A DNA stretch of 35,055 nucleotides from Lachnospiraceae bacterium (GCA_022768745.1 JALELK010000110.1:1-35055); one strand, 5' to 3'; positions 8,458 through 18,664 are shown, counted from the stretch's first letter. The notes: generated by a model not told the origin, from the letters alone. Numbers and translations: made by a program.

Positions 8458-8721
8458 TTGGCTAACATTAAATCTGCTAAGAAGAGAGTATTAGTTACAG
8501 AGACAAGAACTGCTAGAAATAAAGCAATCAAGTCTAAGGTTAAGACTTGCATCAAGAAAGTTGAGACAGCAGTAGCAAACGGAGATAAGGAGACAGCAGC
8601 AGCTGAACTTACCGTAGCTATTACAGAAATTTCTAAGGCTGCTAACAAGGGTATCTACCACAAGAACAATGCAGCAAGAAAAGTTTCTCGTCTTACAAAG
8701 CTTGTAAACTCAATTGCTTAA
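8458..8721 (+). CDS. rpsT: 30S ribosomal protein S20
   Basis: An 87-aa basic helical protein with the S20 signature ANIKSAKKR at the N terminus, TRTARNKAIKS, and the conserved tail YHKNNAARKVSRLTKLVNS. S20 binds 16S rRNA early in 30S assembly. The start is TTG at 8458: GGAGGT (8445-8450) lies 7 nt upstream and no ATG precedes the conserved ANIKSAKK. A longer in-frame reading from 8443 would start before the ribosome binding site. E. coli rpsT also uses a UUG start, linked to autoregulation, so the rare start may be functional here. Codon use (GTA, GCA, ACA) resembles that of dnaK and differs from neighbours, as expected of high expression. Confidence 0.96.
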   Translation: MANIKSAKKRVLVTETRTARNKAIKSKVKTCIKKVETAVANGDKETAAAELTVAITEISKAANKGIYHKNNAARKVSRLTKLVNSIA

Positions 8722-8740
8722 TTTATTTTGAGAATAAACA

Positions 8741-8775
8741 AAAACCACCAGTACCGTCATACTGGTGGTTTTTTT
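8741..8775. terminator. Bidirectional terminator between rpsT and holA
   Basis: AAAACCACCAGTA (8741-8753) pairs perfectly with TACTGGTGGTTTT (8760-8772) around the 6-nt loop CCGTCA, with a T run to 8775 on the plus strand and an A run on the left that gives a T run on the minus strand. It ends rpsT (stop 8721) and the converging holA (stop at 8788). Confidence 0.9.
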
Positions 8776-8787
8776 GTGTGATAAAAA

Positions 8788-9765
8788 TTATTTGCTGTAT
8801 TTAATCATCAAAAGCTCTACAGCCATCTGGTCGTTAATCAAACCGGTCTTGGCCCGCTCATCCAAATCGGCTGCATCCTCTAAAAGACAGCGGATTTGTT
8901 CCATAGAAAAGTTCTTTGCCAGCCCAAGATTTTTGCGTACAATAAAATCCCGAATGCCAAGCTTACCGGCGATGGTGGAATAATTCATACCCTGAGATGC
9001 CATATCCTTCATGAGATACATCTGATCAAACTGTCGGACAATCAGTGCCAAAATACGTATGGGCGGCTCCTTGGCGGCCAACATATCGTGATACAAAGAC
9101 AACACCTGAGGCAGATTCTTGGAGGCGATGAAAGATATCATATCAAATACTTTTGTGTGTATCTGCTTGGTACAGATGGCTTCCACATCCTCTAAAGTAA
9201 TGGAGTCCTTGTCGTAGGTGTAGGAGAGGAGCTTTTCCATCTCTTTATCCATATGGTCCATATTGTCGCTGGTTCGTTCAAAGAATTCTTTCCAGGCGTC
9301 TCTGGTAATGGTTTTCCCGGCGGATTTCAGACGTCCTCCCATCCAACTGGCAAGCATTTTCTCATCCGGCATAGTAAAGTCGGCGGCATATCCGTTTTTG
9401 GAGATAGCTTTGTAAGTTTTGGAACGTTTATCCACTTCAGATTCCACAAATATAAAATAGGTGGTGGACTGAATCTCGCCTAAGTATTCCGTCAGCTTTT
9501 CTTCGGAGGATTTAAAAAAACCGGAATCACTGATGAGAATTACTCTTCGTTCAGAAAAGAAGGGAAGTGTCTCGGCTAAATCTATCACTTCTCCTATGTT
9601 GATACCGGAACCCTCGTATTTGGCAAAGTTCATAGTATCTCCCTCGGGAACCAGGGCGTGAAGTAGTTTGTCCCGATACTGTTTCTTTAAATAATCCTCT
9701 TCTCCGTAGAGAAGGTAAGCATTCTTAAATTGTTGAGTCTTGATATTTTCGTCGATTGTTTTCAT
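8788..9765 (-). CDS. holA: DNA polymerase III delta subunit
   Basis: A 325-aa protein of the AAA+-like clamp-loader family. Recognisable parts are the N-terminal YLLYGEEDYLKKQY (in place of the Walker A region, as usual for delta), a middle FVESEVDKRSKTYKA stretch, and a C-terminal helical collar with QMYLMKDMASQG, LGIRDFIVRKNLGLA and MAVELLMIKYS. HolA opens the beta sliding clamp during replication. It is encoded on the minus strand, converging with rpsT; in Bacillus holA also neighbours rpsT. An inverted repeat lies between its start codon and the gpr promoter region, and its best ribosome binding site, GGAG, is 17 nt from the ATG inside the loop of that repeat. Confidence 0.92.
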   Translation of the reverse strand: MKTIDENIKTQQFKNAYLLYGEEDYLKKQYRDKLLHALVPEGDTMNFAKYEGSGINIGEVIDLAETLPFFSERRVILISDSGFFKSSEEKLTEYLGEIQSTTYFIFVESEVDKRSKTYKAISKNGYAADFTMPDEKMLASWMGGRLKSAGKTITRDAWKEFFERTSDNMDHMDKEMEKLLSYTYDKDSITLEDVEAICTKQIHTKVFDMISFIASKNLPQVLSLYHDMLAAKEPPIRILALIVRQFDQMYLMKDMASQGMNYSTIAGKLGIRDFIVRKNLGLAKNFSMEQIRCLLEDAADLDERAKTGLINDQMAVELLMIKYSK

Positions 9766-9769
9766 AAAT

Positions 9770-9794
9770 TAGGTAAATTTTGCTCCTTTACCTA
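9770..9794 (-). repeat. Inverted repeat in the holA leader
   Basis: TAGGTAAA (9770-9777) and TTTACCTA (9787-9794) form a perfect 8-bp inverted repeat with a 9-nt loop, 4 nt upstream of the holA start. On the minus strand the loop holds GGAG, the only good Shine-Dalgarno candidate for holA. It could be an mRNA hairpin affecting holA translation or a protein operator between holA and gpr. Confidence 0.6.
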
Positions 9795-9811
9795 AAAATT
9801 TTATCATAGAT

Positions 9812-9841
9812 ACATATCATATTCAATTCTGACCAATACTA
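9812..9841 (+). promoter_or_regulatory. Possible forespore (sigma-F/G type) promoter for gpr
   Basis: ACATA (9812-9816) and AATACTA (9835-9841) are 18 nt apart and resemble the forespore pattern GYATA / CATNNTA, with one mismatch in each element. In Bacillus gpr is read by sigma-F and sigma-G, which motivates this reading; no sigma-A promoter of comparable quality is visible. Low confidence. Confidence 0.35.
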
Positions 9842-9867
9842 TTTTCAAAAGCGAACAGGTGGGAAAA

Positions 9868-10791
9868 ATGTTTGAAATTCGTACTGATTTAGCGGTGGAA
9901 ACCTCTGAGGGAAAGAAGGATAGAGAGGAACTTTCCGGTATTCGTGTGGATAAGAAAAAGGCTGGGGATGACATTGTAATTACCCAGGTAAATATCGATA
10001 CTCAAAAGGCTGCAAAAACTGCCGGAAAACCGAAGGGATGTTACATCACCATTGAGGCAGAGCAGATGTTAGAAGAGGACGGCGGGTGTCATCGGGAGGT
10101 ATCAAAGGTATTTTCGGAGCAGTTAAAGCAGTTCCTTCCGAAAGATTATAGTAATAGCAAAATTTTGATTGTGGGTTTGGGAAATCGCGAGGTAACCCCG
10201 GATGCCTTGGGACCTAAGGTGCTGGATCATTTGTTTATCACCAGACATCTGATTAAGGAGTATGGCAAGTATCTTCTGGAATTTGATAAGTGTTGCAGTG
10301 TCAGTGGGATTGTACCGGGAGTTATGGCACAGACAGGAATGGAAACGGTGGAAATTATGAAGGGTGTTGTGGAAGAAACCAAGCCTGATTTTGTTGTGGT
10401 GATTGATGCGTTGGCGGCCAGAAGTATCAAAAGGCTGAATCGGACCATTCAGATTACAGATACGGGAATTGTGCCCGGCTCCGGAGTGGGAAACTACAGA
10501 AACGCCATCAATCAGGAACATTTGGGAGTGCCGGTAATTGCGGTGGGAATTCCCACGGTGGTGGATGCGGCTACCATTGTGGCAGATTCCTTTTCGACCT
10601 TTGTGGAGGGGATTGATTGGGAACAGGGGGAGATGCAGGAGTTGGAAGAAAAAATCCGGGAGATGATTTCTCCCAAATTAAATACTATGTATGTGACATC
10701 CAAAGACATTGATGAGGCGGTGAACCGCTTGAGTTTTACCATATCGGAGGGGTTGAATATGACTTTTGTGCCGGATGATAGTCATATTTAA
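9868..10791 (+). CDS. gpr: Germination protease GPR
   Basis: A 307-aa aspartic-type endopeptidase that degrades small acid-soluble spore proteins during germination. Family motifs include IRTDLAVE at the N terminus, ILIVGLGNREVTPDALGPKV (about residues 95-114), GIVPGVMAQTGMET, DFVVVIDALAARS and GTGIVPGSGVGN-like sequence (DTGIVPGSGVGNYRNAIN). I chose ATG 9868 because AGGTGG lies at 9857-9862; GTG 9859 is inside that site. Bacillus GPR carries a propeptide of about 15 residues before RTDLAVE; here only three or four residues precede it, so the zymogen step may differ. It is followed by spoIIP, as in Bacillus, with no terminator between, so readthrough is likely. Confidence 0.95.
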   Translation: MFEIRTDLAVETSEGKKDREELSGIRVDKKKAGDDIVITQVNIDTQKAAKTAGKPKGCYITIEAEQMLEEDGGCHREVSKVFSEQLKQFLPKDYSNSKILIVGLGNREVTPDALGPKVLDHLFITRHLIKEYGKYLLEFDKCCSVSGIVPGVMAQTGMETVEIMKGVVEETKPDFVVVIDALAARSIKRLNRTIQITDTGIVPGSGVGNYRNAINQEHLGVPVIAVGIPTVVDAATIVADSFSTFVEGIDWEQGEMQELEEKIREMISPKLNTMYVTSKDIDEAVNRLSFTISEGLNMTFVPDDSHI

Positions 10792-10809
10792 GGAAAGCAT
10801 GCATATACT
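10782..10809 (+). promoter_or_regulatory. Candidate sigma-E promoter for spoIIP
   Basis: TCATATT (10782-10788) fully matches the mother-cell sigma-E -35 pattern KMATATT, and CATATACT (10802-10809) matches the -10 pattern CATACAHT at seven of eight positions. The spacer is 13 nt, one shorter than usual, and the -35 lies in the last codons of gpr. The predicted leader is very short, with GAGGAG at 10819-10824. In Bacillus spoIIP is transcribed under sigma-E, which fits. Confidence 0.45.
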
Positions 10810-10832
10810 GTAGTATTTGAGGAGATGAAGCG

Positions 10833-11915
10833 GTGAAGACGAGTTGGGCATTTTATTATCATATTTTAAAATTGTGTATTCCTGTTTTTTGTTTTCAGAC
10901 GCAGGATTCTACCCTGGCTGAGTGGATGGAAGATGGTATGAAAATTGCCACACCGGTGATGACCTATGTGTACCAGGAGGATGAGGGCGTAGATGATATG
11001 ACGGTTTTGGCAGCCTGGGAAAATGCAAAGCAGCAGGAGAAAAGATCAAAACAGGTGGAAAAAAACAATGAGAAAAATACGGAAGTTACTCCGGAAAAAG
11101 AAGAAAACTTGGAGAATAAAGTGAATATAGAAAATAATCCTTGGCAGAAACAGACAGAGGTGAATCGGGACAAACTTCTGGATTTTGACTATCTTATGAA
11201 AAATTTTTATCGGGTGGACCGGACCACTACCATCAGCGCCTCAGAGTTTAATCCCCAGGAATTATTGGCAAAGGATTTACGGGTAAACATGGAACAACCG
11301 GGACCGGTGGTGCTTATTTATCACACCCATTCCCAGGAGGGATTTGCAGATTCTGACGGAACAGACGCCATGTCTGTTATGGGGTTGGGAGATCGGCTTG
11401 CCAGTCTGCTTCAAAATGTCTATGGTATACCGGTGCTTCACCATATCGGAAAGTATGATGTGGACGGAAGGGATTATGCCTACGCCAATGCACAGCCTCA
11501 CATACAGCAGGTTTTAAATGAAAATCCTACGATTCAGGTGGTGATTGATTTACATAGAGACGGGGTGGGGGATGACGTGCATCTGGTGACAGAGGTGGAT
11601 GGTAAGCCTACGGCAAAGGTGATGTTTTTCAATGGGTTAAGCCGCACCACATCCACAGGCCCCATTGATTATCTTCAAAATCCAAATCTGAATGACAATC
11701 TGGCCACATCCCTTCAAATGCAGATCGCGGCTGCTGAACTCTATCCCGGATTTACCAGACCGGTCTTTTTGAAGGGATATCGATACAATATGCATATGTG
11801 TCCAAAGTCTATGCTGATTGAGGTGGGAGCCCAGACAAATACCTTCGGAGAGGCGTATAATGCTATGGAACCTTTGGCAAATATTATTTCCTATGTGTTG
11901 CTAAATAAACCGTAG
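10833..11915 (+). CDS. spoIIP: Stage II sporulation protein P
   Basis: A 360-aa protein of the SpoIIP family, the amidase/endopeptidase that with SpoIID and SpoIIM thins septal peptidoglycan during engulfment. The catalytic domain starts near residue 150 with LIYHTHSQEGF (His164, His166) and includes VVIDLHRDGVGD (His241) and a C-terminal MLIEVGAQTNTFGEA. A charged, Lys/Glu/Asn-rich linker (about residues 65-110) joins it to a short hydrophobic N terminus (LKLCIPVFCF) that probably anchors the protein. The start is GTG 10833, eight nt after GAGGAG; the ATG at 10825 is out of frame. The anchor is shorter than in Bacillus SpoIIP, so a start further upstream cannot be excluded but has no ribosome binding site. 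It follows gpr as in Bacillus. Confidence 0.93.
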   Translation: MKTSWAFYYHILKLCIPVFCFQTQDSTLAEWMEDGMKIATPVMTYVYQEDEGVDDMTVLAAWENAKQQEKRSKQVEKNNEKNTEVTPEKEENLENKVNIENNPWQKQTEVNRDKLLDFDYLMKNFYRVDRTTTISASEFNPQELLAKDLRVNMEQPGPVVLIYHTHSQEGFADSDGTDAMSVMGLGDRLASLLQNVYGIPVLHHIGKYDVDGRDYAYANAQPHIQQVLNENPTIQVVIDLHRDGVGDDVHLVTEVDGKPTAKVMFFNGLSRTTSTGPIDYLQNPNLNDNLATSLQMQIAAAELYPGFTRPVFLKGYRYNMHMCPKSMLIEVGAQTNTFGEAYNAMEPLANIISYVLLNKP

Positions 11916-11927
11916 GCGTGTTACAAT
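11898..11927 (+). promoter_or_regulatory. Candidate sigma-A promoter for lepA-hemW
   Basis: TTGCTA (11898-11903) and TACAAT (11922-11927) are 18 nt apart and straddle the spoIIP stop codon. The predicted leader is about 33 nt and ends in AGGAGGG before the lepA ATG. It would separate housekeeping lepA from the sporulation gene upstream. Confidence 0.45.
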
Positions 11928-11966
11928 AGGAACGCTTAGCTTGGCTATAAAGAAGGAGGGTTCCTG

Positions 11967-13778
11967 ATGTCAATAGATCAGAGTAAAATTCGTAACTTTT
12001 GTATTGTGGCCCATATCGACCACGGAAAATCCACCCTGGCAGACCGTATTATCGAGATGACAGGATTGCTGACTACCCGTGAGATGCAGGCCCAGGTGTT
12101 GGACAATATGGATTTGGAGAGGGAGAGAGGCATTACCATAAAATCCCAGGCAGTCCGTATTATTTACAAGGCAAAAGACGGTGAAGAATATATTTTTAAC
12201 TTGATAGATACGCCGGGACATGTGGATTTTAATTATGAGGTTTCCAGAAGTCTTGCTGCATGTGATGGGGCCATTCTTGTGGTGGATGCTGCCCAGGGAA
12301 TTGAAGCTCAGACTCTGGCTAATGTGTATCTGGCTTTGGATCACGATTTGGATGTGCTTCCGGTTATCAACAAGATTGATTTGCCAAGTGCGGATCCCCA
12401 GAGAGTAAAGGATGAAATTGAAGACGTTATTGGACTGGAAGCTCAGGATGCTCCATTGATTTCCGCAAAGACAGGATTAAATGTGGAGGAAGTGCTAGAG
12501 CAGATTGTGCATCGCCTGCCGGCACCAACCGGTGACCCGAAGGCAAATTTGCAGGCTTTGATTTTTGATTCCCTGTATGATGCATACAAAGGAGTTATTG
12601 TATTTTGCCGTATCAAAGAGGGGACTTTGAAGCCCGGGGATGAAGTCCTTATGATGGCAACCGGTGCCACAGCAGATGTGGTGGAAGTGGGCTACTTTGG
12701 TGCAGGACAGTTTATCCCATGCGATGAACTTTCCGCAGGTATGGTGGGCTATATGACAGCCAGCATTAAAAATGTTAAAGATACCAGAGTGGGAGATACC
12801 ATCACCCATAAAAGCAAACCATGTGAGGAGCCTTTGCCGGGATACAAAAAGGTAAATCCAATGGTTTATTGCGGATTGTATCCTGCAGATGGAGCCAAGT
12901 ATCCGGATTTAAGGGATGCCTTGGAAAAGCTCCAGTTAAATGATGCAGCTTTGCAGTTTGAACCGGAGACTTCTGTGGCTTTGGGATTTGGTTTCCGTTG
13001 CGGATTTTTAGGACTTTTGCATCTGGAGATTATTCAGGAGCGTTTGGAGAGAGAATATAATCTGGATTTGGTGACCACGGCCCCCGGAGTTGTGTACCGA
13101 GTGCATAAAACCGATGGAACTATGATTGAACTTACCAATCCATCCAACCTGCCGGACCCATCAGAGATTGACTATATGGAGGAACCGGTGGTTGAGGCAG
13201 AAATTATGGTGACCAGTGAATACATTGGTGCCATTATGGATCTTTGTCAGGAGCGGCGAGGGGTATACATCAGTATGGAATATATGGAAGAAACCCGTGC
13301 ATTGTTAAAGTACACCCTTCCGTTAAATGAAATTATCTATGATTTCTTTGATGCTTTAAAATCCCGCTCCAGAGGATATGCATCCTTTGACTATGAGATG
13401 AAGGGATATGTGAAATCCGATTTGGTGAAGTTGGATATCCTTATTAATAAGGAGGAAGTGGATGCCCTTTCCTTTATTGTATTCAGTGGTACTGCATATG
13501 AGAGAGGCCGTAAGATGTGTGAAAAGCTGAAAGAGGAGATACCGAGACATTTGTTTGAAATCCCCATTCAGGCGGCTGTGGGAAGCAAGGTAATTGCCAG
13601 AGAGACCGTCAGAGCTATGCGAAAAGATGTGTTGGCAAAGTGCTATGGCGGCGATATCAGCCGAAAGAAAAAACTTCTGGAAAAGCAAAAAGAAGGAAAG
13701 AAGAGAATGCGTCAGGTGGGCAATGTAGAAATCCCGCAGGAGGCATTTATGAGTGTTCTGAAATTAGATGAGGATTAA
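11967..13778 (+). CDS. lepA: Elongation factor 4 (LepA), translational GTPase
   Basis: A 603-aa GTPase with G1 AHIDHGKST (about residues 15-23), the switch motif GITIKS, G3 DTPGHVDF, and G4 NKID, followed by domain II, EF-G-like domains III and V, and the LepA-specific C-terminal domain ([12 protein letters not shown] to the end, with [21 protein letters not shown] split around Lys-rich residues). LepA acts on the ribosome, influencing elongation under stress and 30S maturation. Length and motifs are typical. AGGAGGG precedes ATG 11967. It is followed 11 nt later by hemW, an order conserved across Firmicutes. Confidence 0.97.
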   Translation: MSIDQSKIRNFCIVAHIDHGKSTLADRIIEMTGLLTTREMQAQVLDNMDLERERGITIKSQAVRIIYKAKDGEEYIFNLIDTPGHVDFNYEVSRSLAACDGAILVVDAAQGIEAQTLANVYLALDHDLDVLPVINKIDLPSADPQRVKDEIEDVIGLEAQDAPLISAKTGLNVEEVLEQIVHRLPAPTGDPKANLQALIFDSLYDAYKGVIVFCRIKEGTLKPGDEVLMMATGATADVVEVGYFGAGQFIPCDELSAGMVGYMTASIKNVKDTRVGDTITHKSKPCEEPLPGYKKVNPMVYCGLYPADGAKYPDLRDALEKLQLNDAALQFEPETSVALGFGFRCGFLGLLHLEIIQERLEREYNLDLVTTAPGVVYRVHKTDGTMIELTNPSNLPDPSEIDYMEEPVVEAEIMVTSEYIGAIMDLCQERRGVYISMEYMEETRALLKYTLPLNEIIYDFFDALKSRSRGYASFDYEMKGYVKSDLVKLDILINKEEVDALSFIVFSGTAYERGRKMCEKLKEEIPRHLFEIPIQAAVGSKVIARETVRAMRKDVLAKCYGGDISRKKKLLEKQKEGKKRMRQVGNVEIPQEAFMSVLKLDED

Positions 13779-13789
13779 AGGATTTGGCA

Positions 13790-14983
13790 ATGAATGAGAT
13801 AGGTTTGTATGTGCACATTCCTTTTTGTATAAGAAAATGTGATTACTGTGATTTCTTGTCGGGAGTGTTTGACGAAAAAACCCAAAAGGCATACGTGATG
13901 AGCCTTTGCAAGGAGATTCAATATGGGGGACAGCAACTGAGGTCAGTTGCTGTTTCTTCTATATATATTGGTGGAGGAACTCCATCCTGGTTGGACTGGG
14001 ATTTGATGGGACAGATTTTGGATGCTATCTATTCCTACTTTACAGTAAAAGAGGATGCTGAGATTTCCATAGAGTGCAATCCGGGGACAGTGACCAATGC
14101 AAAGTTTGCGGCGTATCGGCATATGGGGATTAACCGGCTGAGCATAGGACTTCAGTCGGCCAATGCAGAGGAGTTGAAAATTCTTGGTCGAGTGCACGAT
14201 TACAAGCGTTTTTTACATACCTTTGATATGGCCAGAAAAAATGGGTTTGATAATATTAATGTAGATATTATGACCGGACTGCCTCACCAGACAGGAGAGA
14301 AACTGATGAATACCTTGGAGAGCGTGATTCAGTTGCGACCGGAACACATTTCGGCATATTCATTGATTGTGGAAGAGGGTACTCCGTTTTTTGAGCGATA
14401 TGAGGAGGATGTGAAAAGACAGCATTTGGGGGAGCCCACCATAAATCTTCCGGATGAGGATACAGAGTACGGATTGTACAAGATGACCCAGAGAGTGCTG
14501 GAAAGCCATGGGTATCACCAATACGAAATTTCCAATTATGCAAAAGAAGGCTATCGCTGTGAGCATAACGTTATCTACTGGAAGAGAAAACCTTATCTTG
14601 GGGTGGGTATTGGAGCAGCATCTTTGATTGAAAATATCAGAGGCACCAACGTGAGGGATATCTACGATTATATGAAGCGGTGCGATGAACTGCAGGGGGA
14701 AGAGGAATTATCACCTTTGTGGGACAGCCGGATTGAACTCAGCCGATACGATGCAATGGAAGAATTTATGTTTCTTGGACTCAGGATGAACGAAGGGGTT
14801 ACCAGAGAGGAATTTCAGAAGAACTTTGGTTGCAGTATAGAGGGGATTTATGGTAATCAGTTGAAAAAATTAAAACAGGAAGAACTCCTTGTTTTGGAAG
14901 CGGGGAGAATCCGTTTGACAGAAAAGGGAACGGACTTAAGCAATTACGCATTAGCCCATTTTTTATTTGAAAAAAATAGTTGA
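13790..14983 (+). CDS. hemW: Radical SAM heme chaperone HemW
   Basis: A 397-aa radical SAM protein of the HemN/HemW group. The cluster motif is CIRKCDYC (Cys13, Cys17, Cys20), preceded by LYVHIPF. Further signatures are IYIGGGTPSWL, SIECNPGT, NRLSIGLQSANAEELKILGRVHDY and the HemW C-terminal winged-helix part (EEFMFLGLRMNEGV). HemW binds heme and donates it to haem proteins; older annotations call it coproporphyrinogen III oxidase. The HemN-specific extended N terminus is missing, favouring HemW. ATG 13790 has AAGGA at 7 nt; a TTG two codons earlier is less likely. Its stop codon overlaps the -35 of the heat-shock promoter. Confidence 0.93.
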   Translation: MNEIGLYVHIPFCIRKCDYCDFLSGVFDEKTQKAYVMSLCKEIQYGGQQLRSVAVSSIYIGGGTPSWLDWDLMGQILDAIYSYFTVKEDAEISIECNPGTVTNAKFAAYRHMGINRLSIGLQSANAEELKILGRVHDYKRFLHTFDMARKNGFDNINVDIMTGLPHQTGEKLMNTLESVIQLRPEHISAYSLIVEEGTPFFERYEEDVKRQHLGEPTINLPDEDTEYGLYKMTQRVLESHGYHQYEISNYAKEGYRCEHNVIYWKRKPYLGVGIGAASLIENIRGTNVRDIYDYMKRCDELQGEEELSPLWDSRIELSRYDAMEEFMFLGLRMNEGVTREEFQKNFGCSIEGIYGNQLKKLKQEELLVLEAGRIRLTEKGTDLSNYALAHFLFEKNS

Positions 14984-15008
14984 CAAAGGATTATTCGAGT
15001 GCTACATT
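14980..15008 (+). promoter_or_regulatory. Sigma-A promoter of the hrcA heat-shock operon
   Basis: TTGACA (14980-14985) overlaps the hemW stop and is followed after exactly 17 nt by TACATT (15003-15008). The start of transcription should fall near 15015, so the CIRCE operator at 15023-15049 lies just downstream in the leader. The spacer and -10 contain an extra CIRCE-like half-site (14997-15004). Confidence 0.8.
14997..15004 (+). promoter_or_regulatory. Extra CIRCE half-site inside the promoter
   Basis: GAGTGCTA at 14997-15004 equals the right half of CIRCE and is part of a 14-nt direct repeat, TTATTCGAGTGCTA, found at 14991-15004 and again at 15035-15048. It overlaps the -10 element. No matching left half lies 9 nt upstream. 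Confidence 0.6.
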
Positions 15009-15022
15009 ATTTCTAGACAATG

Positions 15023-15049
15023 TTAGCACTCTTCTTATTCGAGTGCTAA
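15023..15049 (+). promoter_or_regulatory. CIRCE operator (HrcA binding site)
   Basis: TTAGCACTC (15023-15031), a 9-nt spacer, and GAGTGCTAA (15041-15049) match the CIRCE consensus perfectly. HrcA dimers bind this inverted repeat and repress the operon until heat or misfolded protein titrates GroEL, which HrcA needs to fold. It lies in the leader, 22 nt before the hrcA start. Confidence 0.98.
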
Positions 15050-15071
15050 CAACCACATAAAAGGAGCATGT

Positions 15072-16106
15072 ATGGACGAATTAGGTGAGAGAAAAGAGAA
15101 AATTCTAAATGCCATTATTCAGAACTATCTGGAAACAGGTGAACCTGTAGGTTCCAGAACAATTTCGAAGATGTCAGATTTGAATCTCAGTTCTGCCACC
15201 ATTCGAAATGAGATGTCGGATTTGGAGGAACTAGGCTATATTGTTCAGCCCCACACCTCATCTGGAAGAATTCCTTCTGATAAGGGATATCGTTTTTATG
15301 TGGACCATCTGATTGCGGATAAGGATCGTGAGGTCACAGAGATTAAGGACCTGATGATTGAAAAGACGGAAAAGATGGAAAAGATGCTAAAGCAGGTGGT
15401 TAAGGTTTTGGCCAACAATACCCAGTATGCCACTATGATTTCAGCACCATCCGTACAGCGGAACCGGTTGAAATTTGTTCAGCTTTCTGCGGTAGATGAA
15501 AATCAAATTTTATCTGTTGTGGTTATGGATGGAAACATTGTCAAAAACAAAATCATCCCGGTGGAGAGACCGTTAGATAATGAGAATTTGTTAAAGTTAA
15601 ACATTTTGTTGAATACAAATCTGAATGGTCTGACCGTTAATGAAATCAACCTAGGTTTGATTACCCGGTTGAAGGAACAGGCAGGAATTCACGAAGAGAT
15701 TATTTCTCAGGTGTTAGATTCTGTGGCCGGCACCATTCATGAGGATGATGAAATGCAGATTTATACCAGCGGTGCTACCAACATTTTCAAGTATCCGGAA
15801 CTCAGTGATTCCCAGAAGGCCAGTGAGTTAATCAGTGCCTTTGAAGAAAAACAGGCCTTGGTAGATTTGATTTCCGAGATCCAGGGGGATGAGACAGAGG
15901 ACACAGGCATTCAAGTTTACATTGGAGATGAATCTCCGATACAGACGATGAAGGATTGCAGTGTCGTCACCGCAACCTATGAATTAGGTGAAGGCGTTAA
16001 GGGAACGATAGGTATCATCGGACCAAAGCGTATGGATTATGAAAATGTTATGGACAATCTAAAGAACCTTAAAGTTCAGTTGGATAAGGTCCTGAGGAGA
16101 GATTGA
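15072..16106 (+). CDS. hrcA: Heat-inducible transcription repressor HrcA
   Basis: A 344-aa repressor. The N-terminal winged helix (residues 1-75) contains RKEKILNAIIQNYLETGEPVGSRTI and LSSATIRNEMSDLEELGYI, followed by HTSSGRIPSDKGYRFYVD; the rest is the GAF-like dimerisation domain ending in GPKRMDYENVMDNL. It binds the CIRCE element just upstream and so represses its own operon (hrcA-grpE-dnaK-dnaJ), and probably groESL elsewhere. AAGGAG lies 5 nt before ATG 15072; an ATG at 15068 is out of frame. Domain content and length are typical. Confidence 0.97.
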   Translation: MDELGERKEKILNAIIQNYLETGEPVGSRTISKMSDLNLSSATIRNEMSDLEELGYIVQPHTSSGRIPSDKGYRFYVDHLIADKDREVTEIKDLMIEKTEKMEKMLKQVVKVLANNTQYATMISAPSVQRNRLKFVQLSAVDENQILSVVVMDGNIVKNKIIPVERPLDNENLLKLNILLNTNLNGLTVNEINLGLITRLKEQAGIHEEIISQVLDSVAGTIHEDDEMQIYTSGATNIFKYPELSDSQKASELISAFEEKQALVDLISEIQGDETEDTGIQVYIGDESPIQTMKDCSVVTATYELGEGVKGTIGIIGPKRMDYENVMDNLKNLKVQLDKVLRRD

Positions 16107-16126
16107 CATAGGAAGGAGATGTAAAA

Positions 16127-16720
16127 GTGGCAGAGGAAAAGAAAGTAGATGAAGTGGAAGAACTTCAGGAAGAAGAAACTGCGGAAGCGGCTGAGGACAT
16201 AGAAGAAACAGAAAATCAGGAAGCGGAGAGCTCAGAGGAATCAGAAGAACCTGAAGCAGATGCAAAGATTGATAAGAAAGCAAAAAAAGACAAAAAAGAT
16301 GAAAAGATAGAAGAGTTATCTGACAAGGTAAAACGTCAGATGGCTGAGTTTGAAAACTTCCGTAAGCGTTCCGAAAAGGAAAAGACACAGATGTATGAAA
16401 TTGGAGCCAAGAGTATTATAGAAAAGATACTCCCAGTGGTGGACAATTTCGAGAGAGGTCTTGTGGGAATGGAAGAAAGTGAAGACCCATTTGCCCAGGG
16501 AATGCAGATGATTTACAAGCAGATGATGACCTCGCTAGCAGAGGCAGGGGTCAGCCCTATTGAGGCTGTGGGAAAAGAGTTTGACCCTGAATTCCACAAT
16601 GCCGTGATGCATGTGGAGGATGAAGCCTTCGGTGAGAACGAAGTAGTGGAAGAACTGCAAAAGGGTTATATGTACCGGGATAGCGTAGTTCGACACAGTA
16701 TGGTCAAAGTTGCAAATTAA
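16127..16720 (+). CDS. grpE: Nucleotide exchange factor GrpE
   Basis: A 197-aa cochaperone that releases ADP from DnaK. The first 65 residues are a Glu-rich, disordered extension, followed by the long coiled-coil dimerisation helix (MAEFENFRKRSEKEK, about residues 68-82, onward) and the C-terminal beta-wing domain (VEAVGKEFDPEFHNAV-like sequence, GYMYRDSVVRHSMVKVAN at the end). GTG 16127 is the start, with GGAAGGAG eight nt before it. It lies 20 nt after hrcA and 34 nt before dnaK in the CIRCE-controlled operon. Confidence 0.96.
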   Translation: MAEEKKVDEVEELQEEETAEAAEDIEETENQEAESSEESEEPEADAKIDKKAKKDKKDEKIEELSDKVKRQMAEFENFRKRSEKEKTQMYEIGAKSIIEKILPVVDNFERGLVGMEESEDPFAQGMQMIYKQMMTSLAEAGVSPIEAVGKEFDPEFHNAVMHVEDEAFGENEVVEELQKGYMYRDSVVRHSMVKVAN

Positions 16721-16733
16721 TTTATTTAGATAG

Positions 16734-18635
<1,902 letters not shown>

Positions 18636-18664
18636 TTCACATAGGAAATAGAACAAAAAATGCC

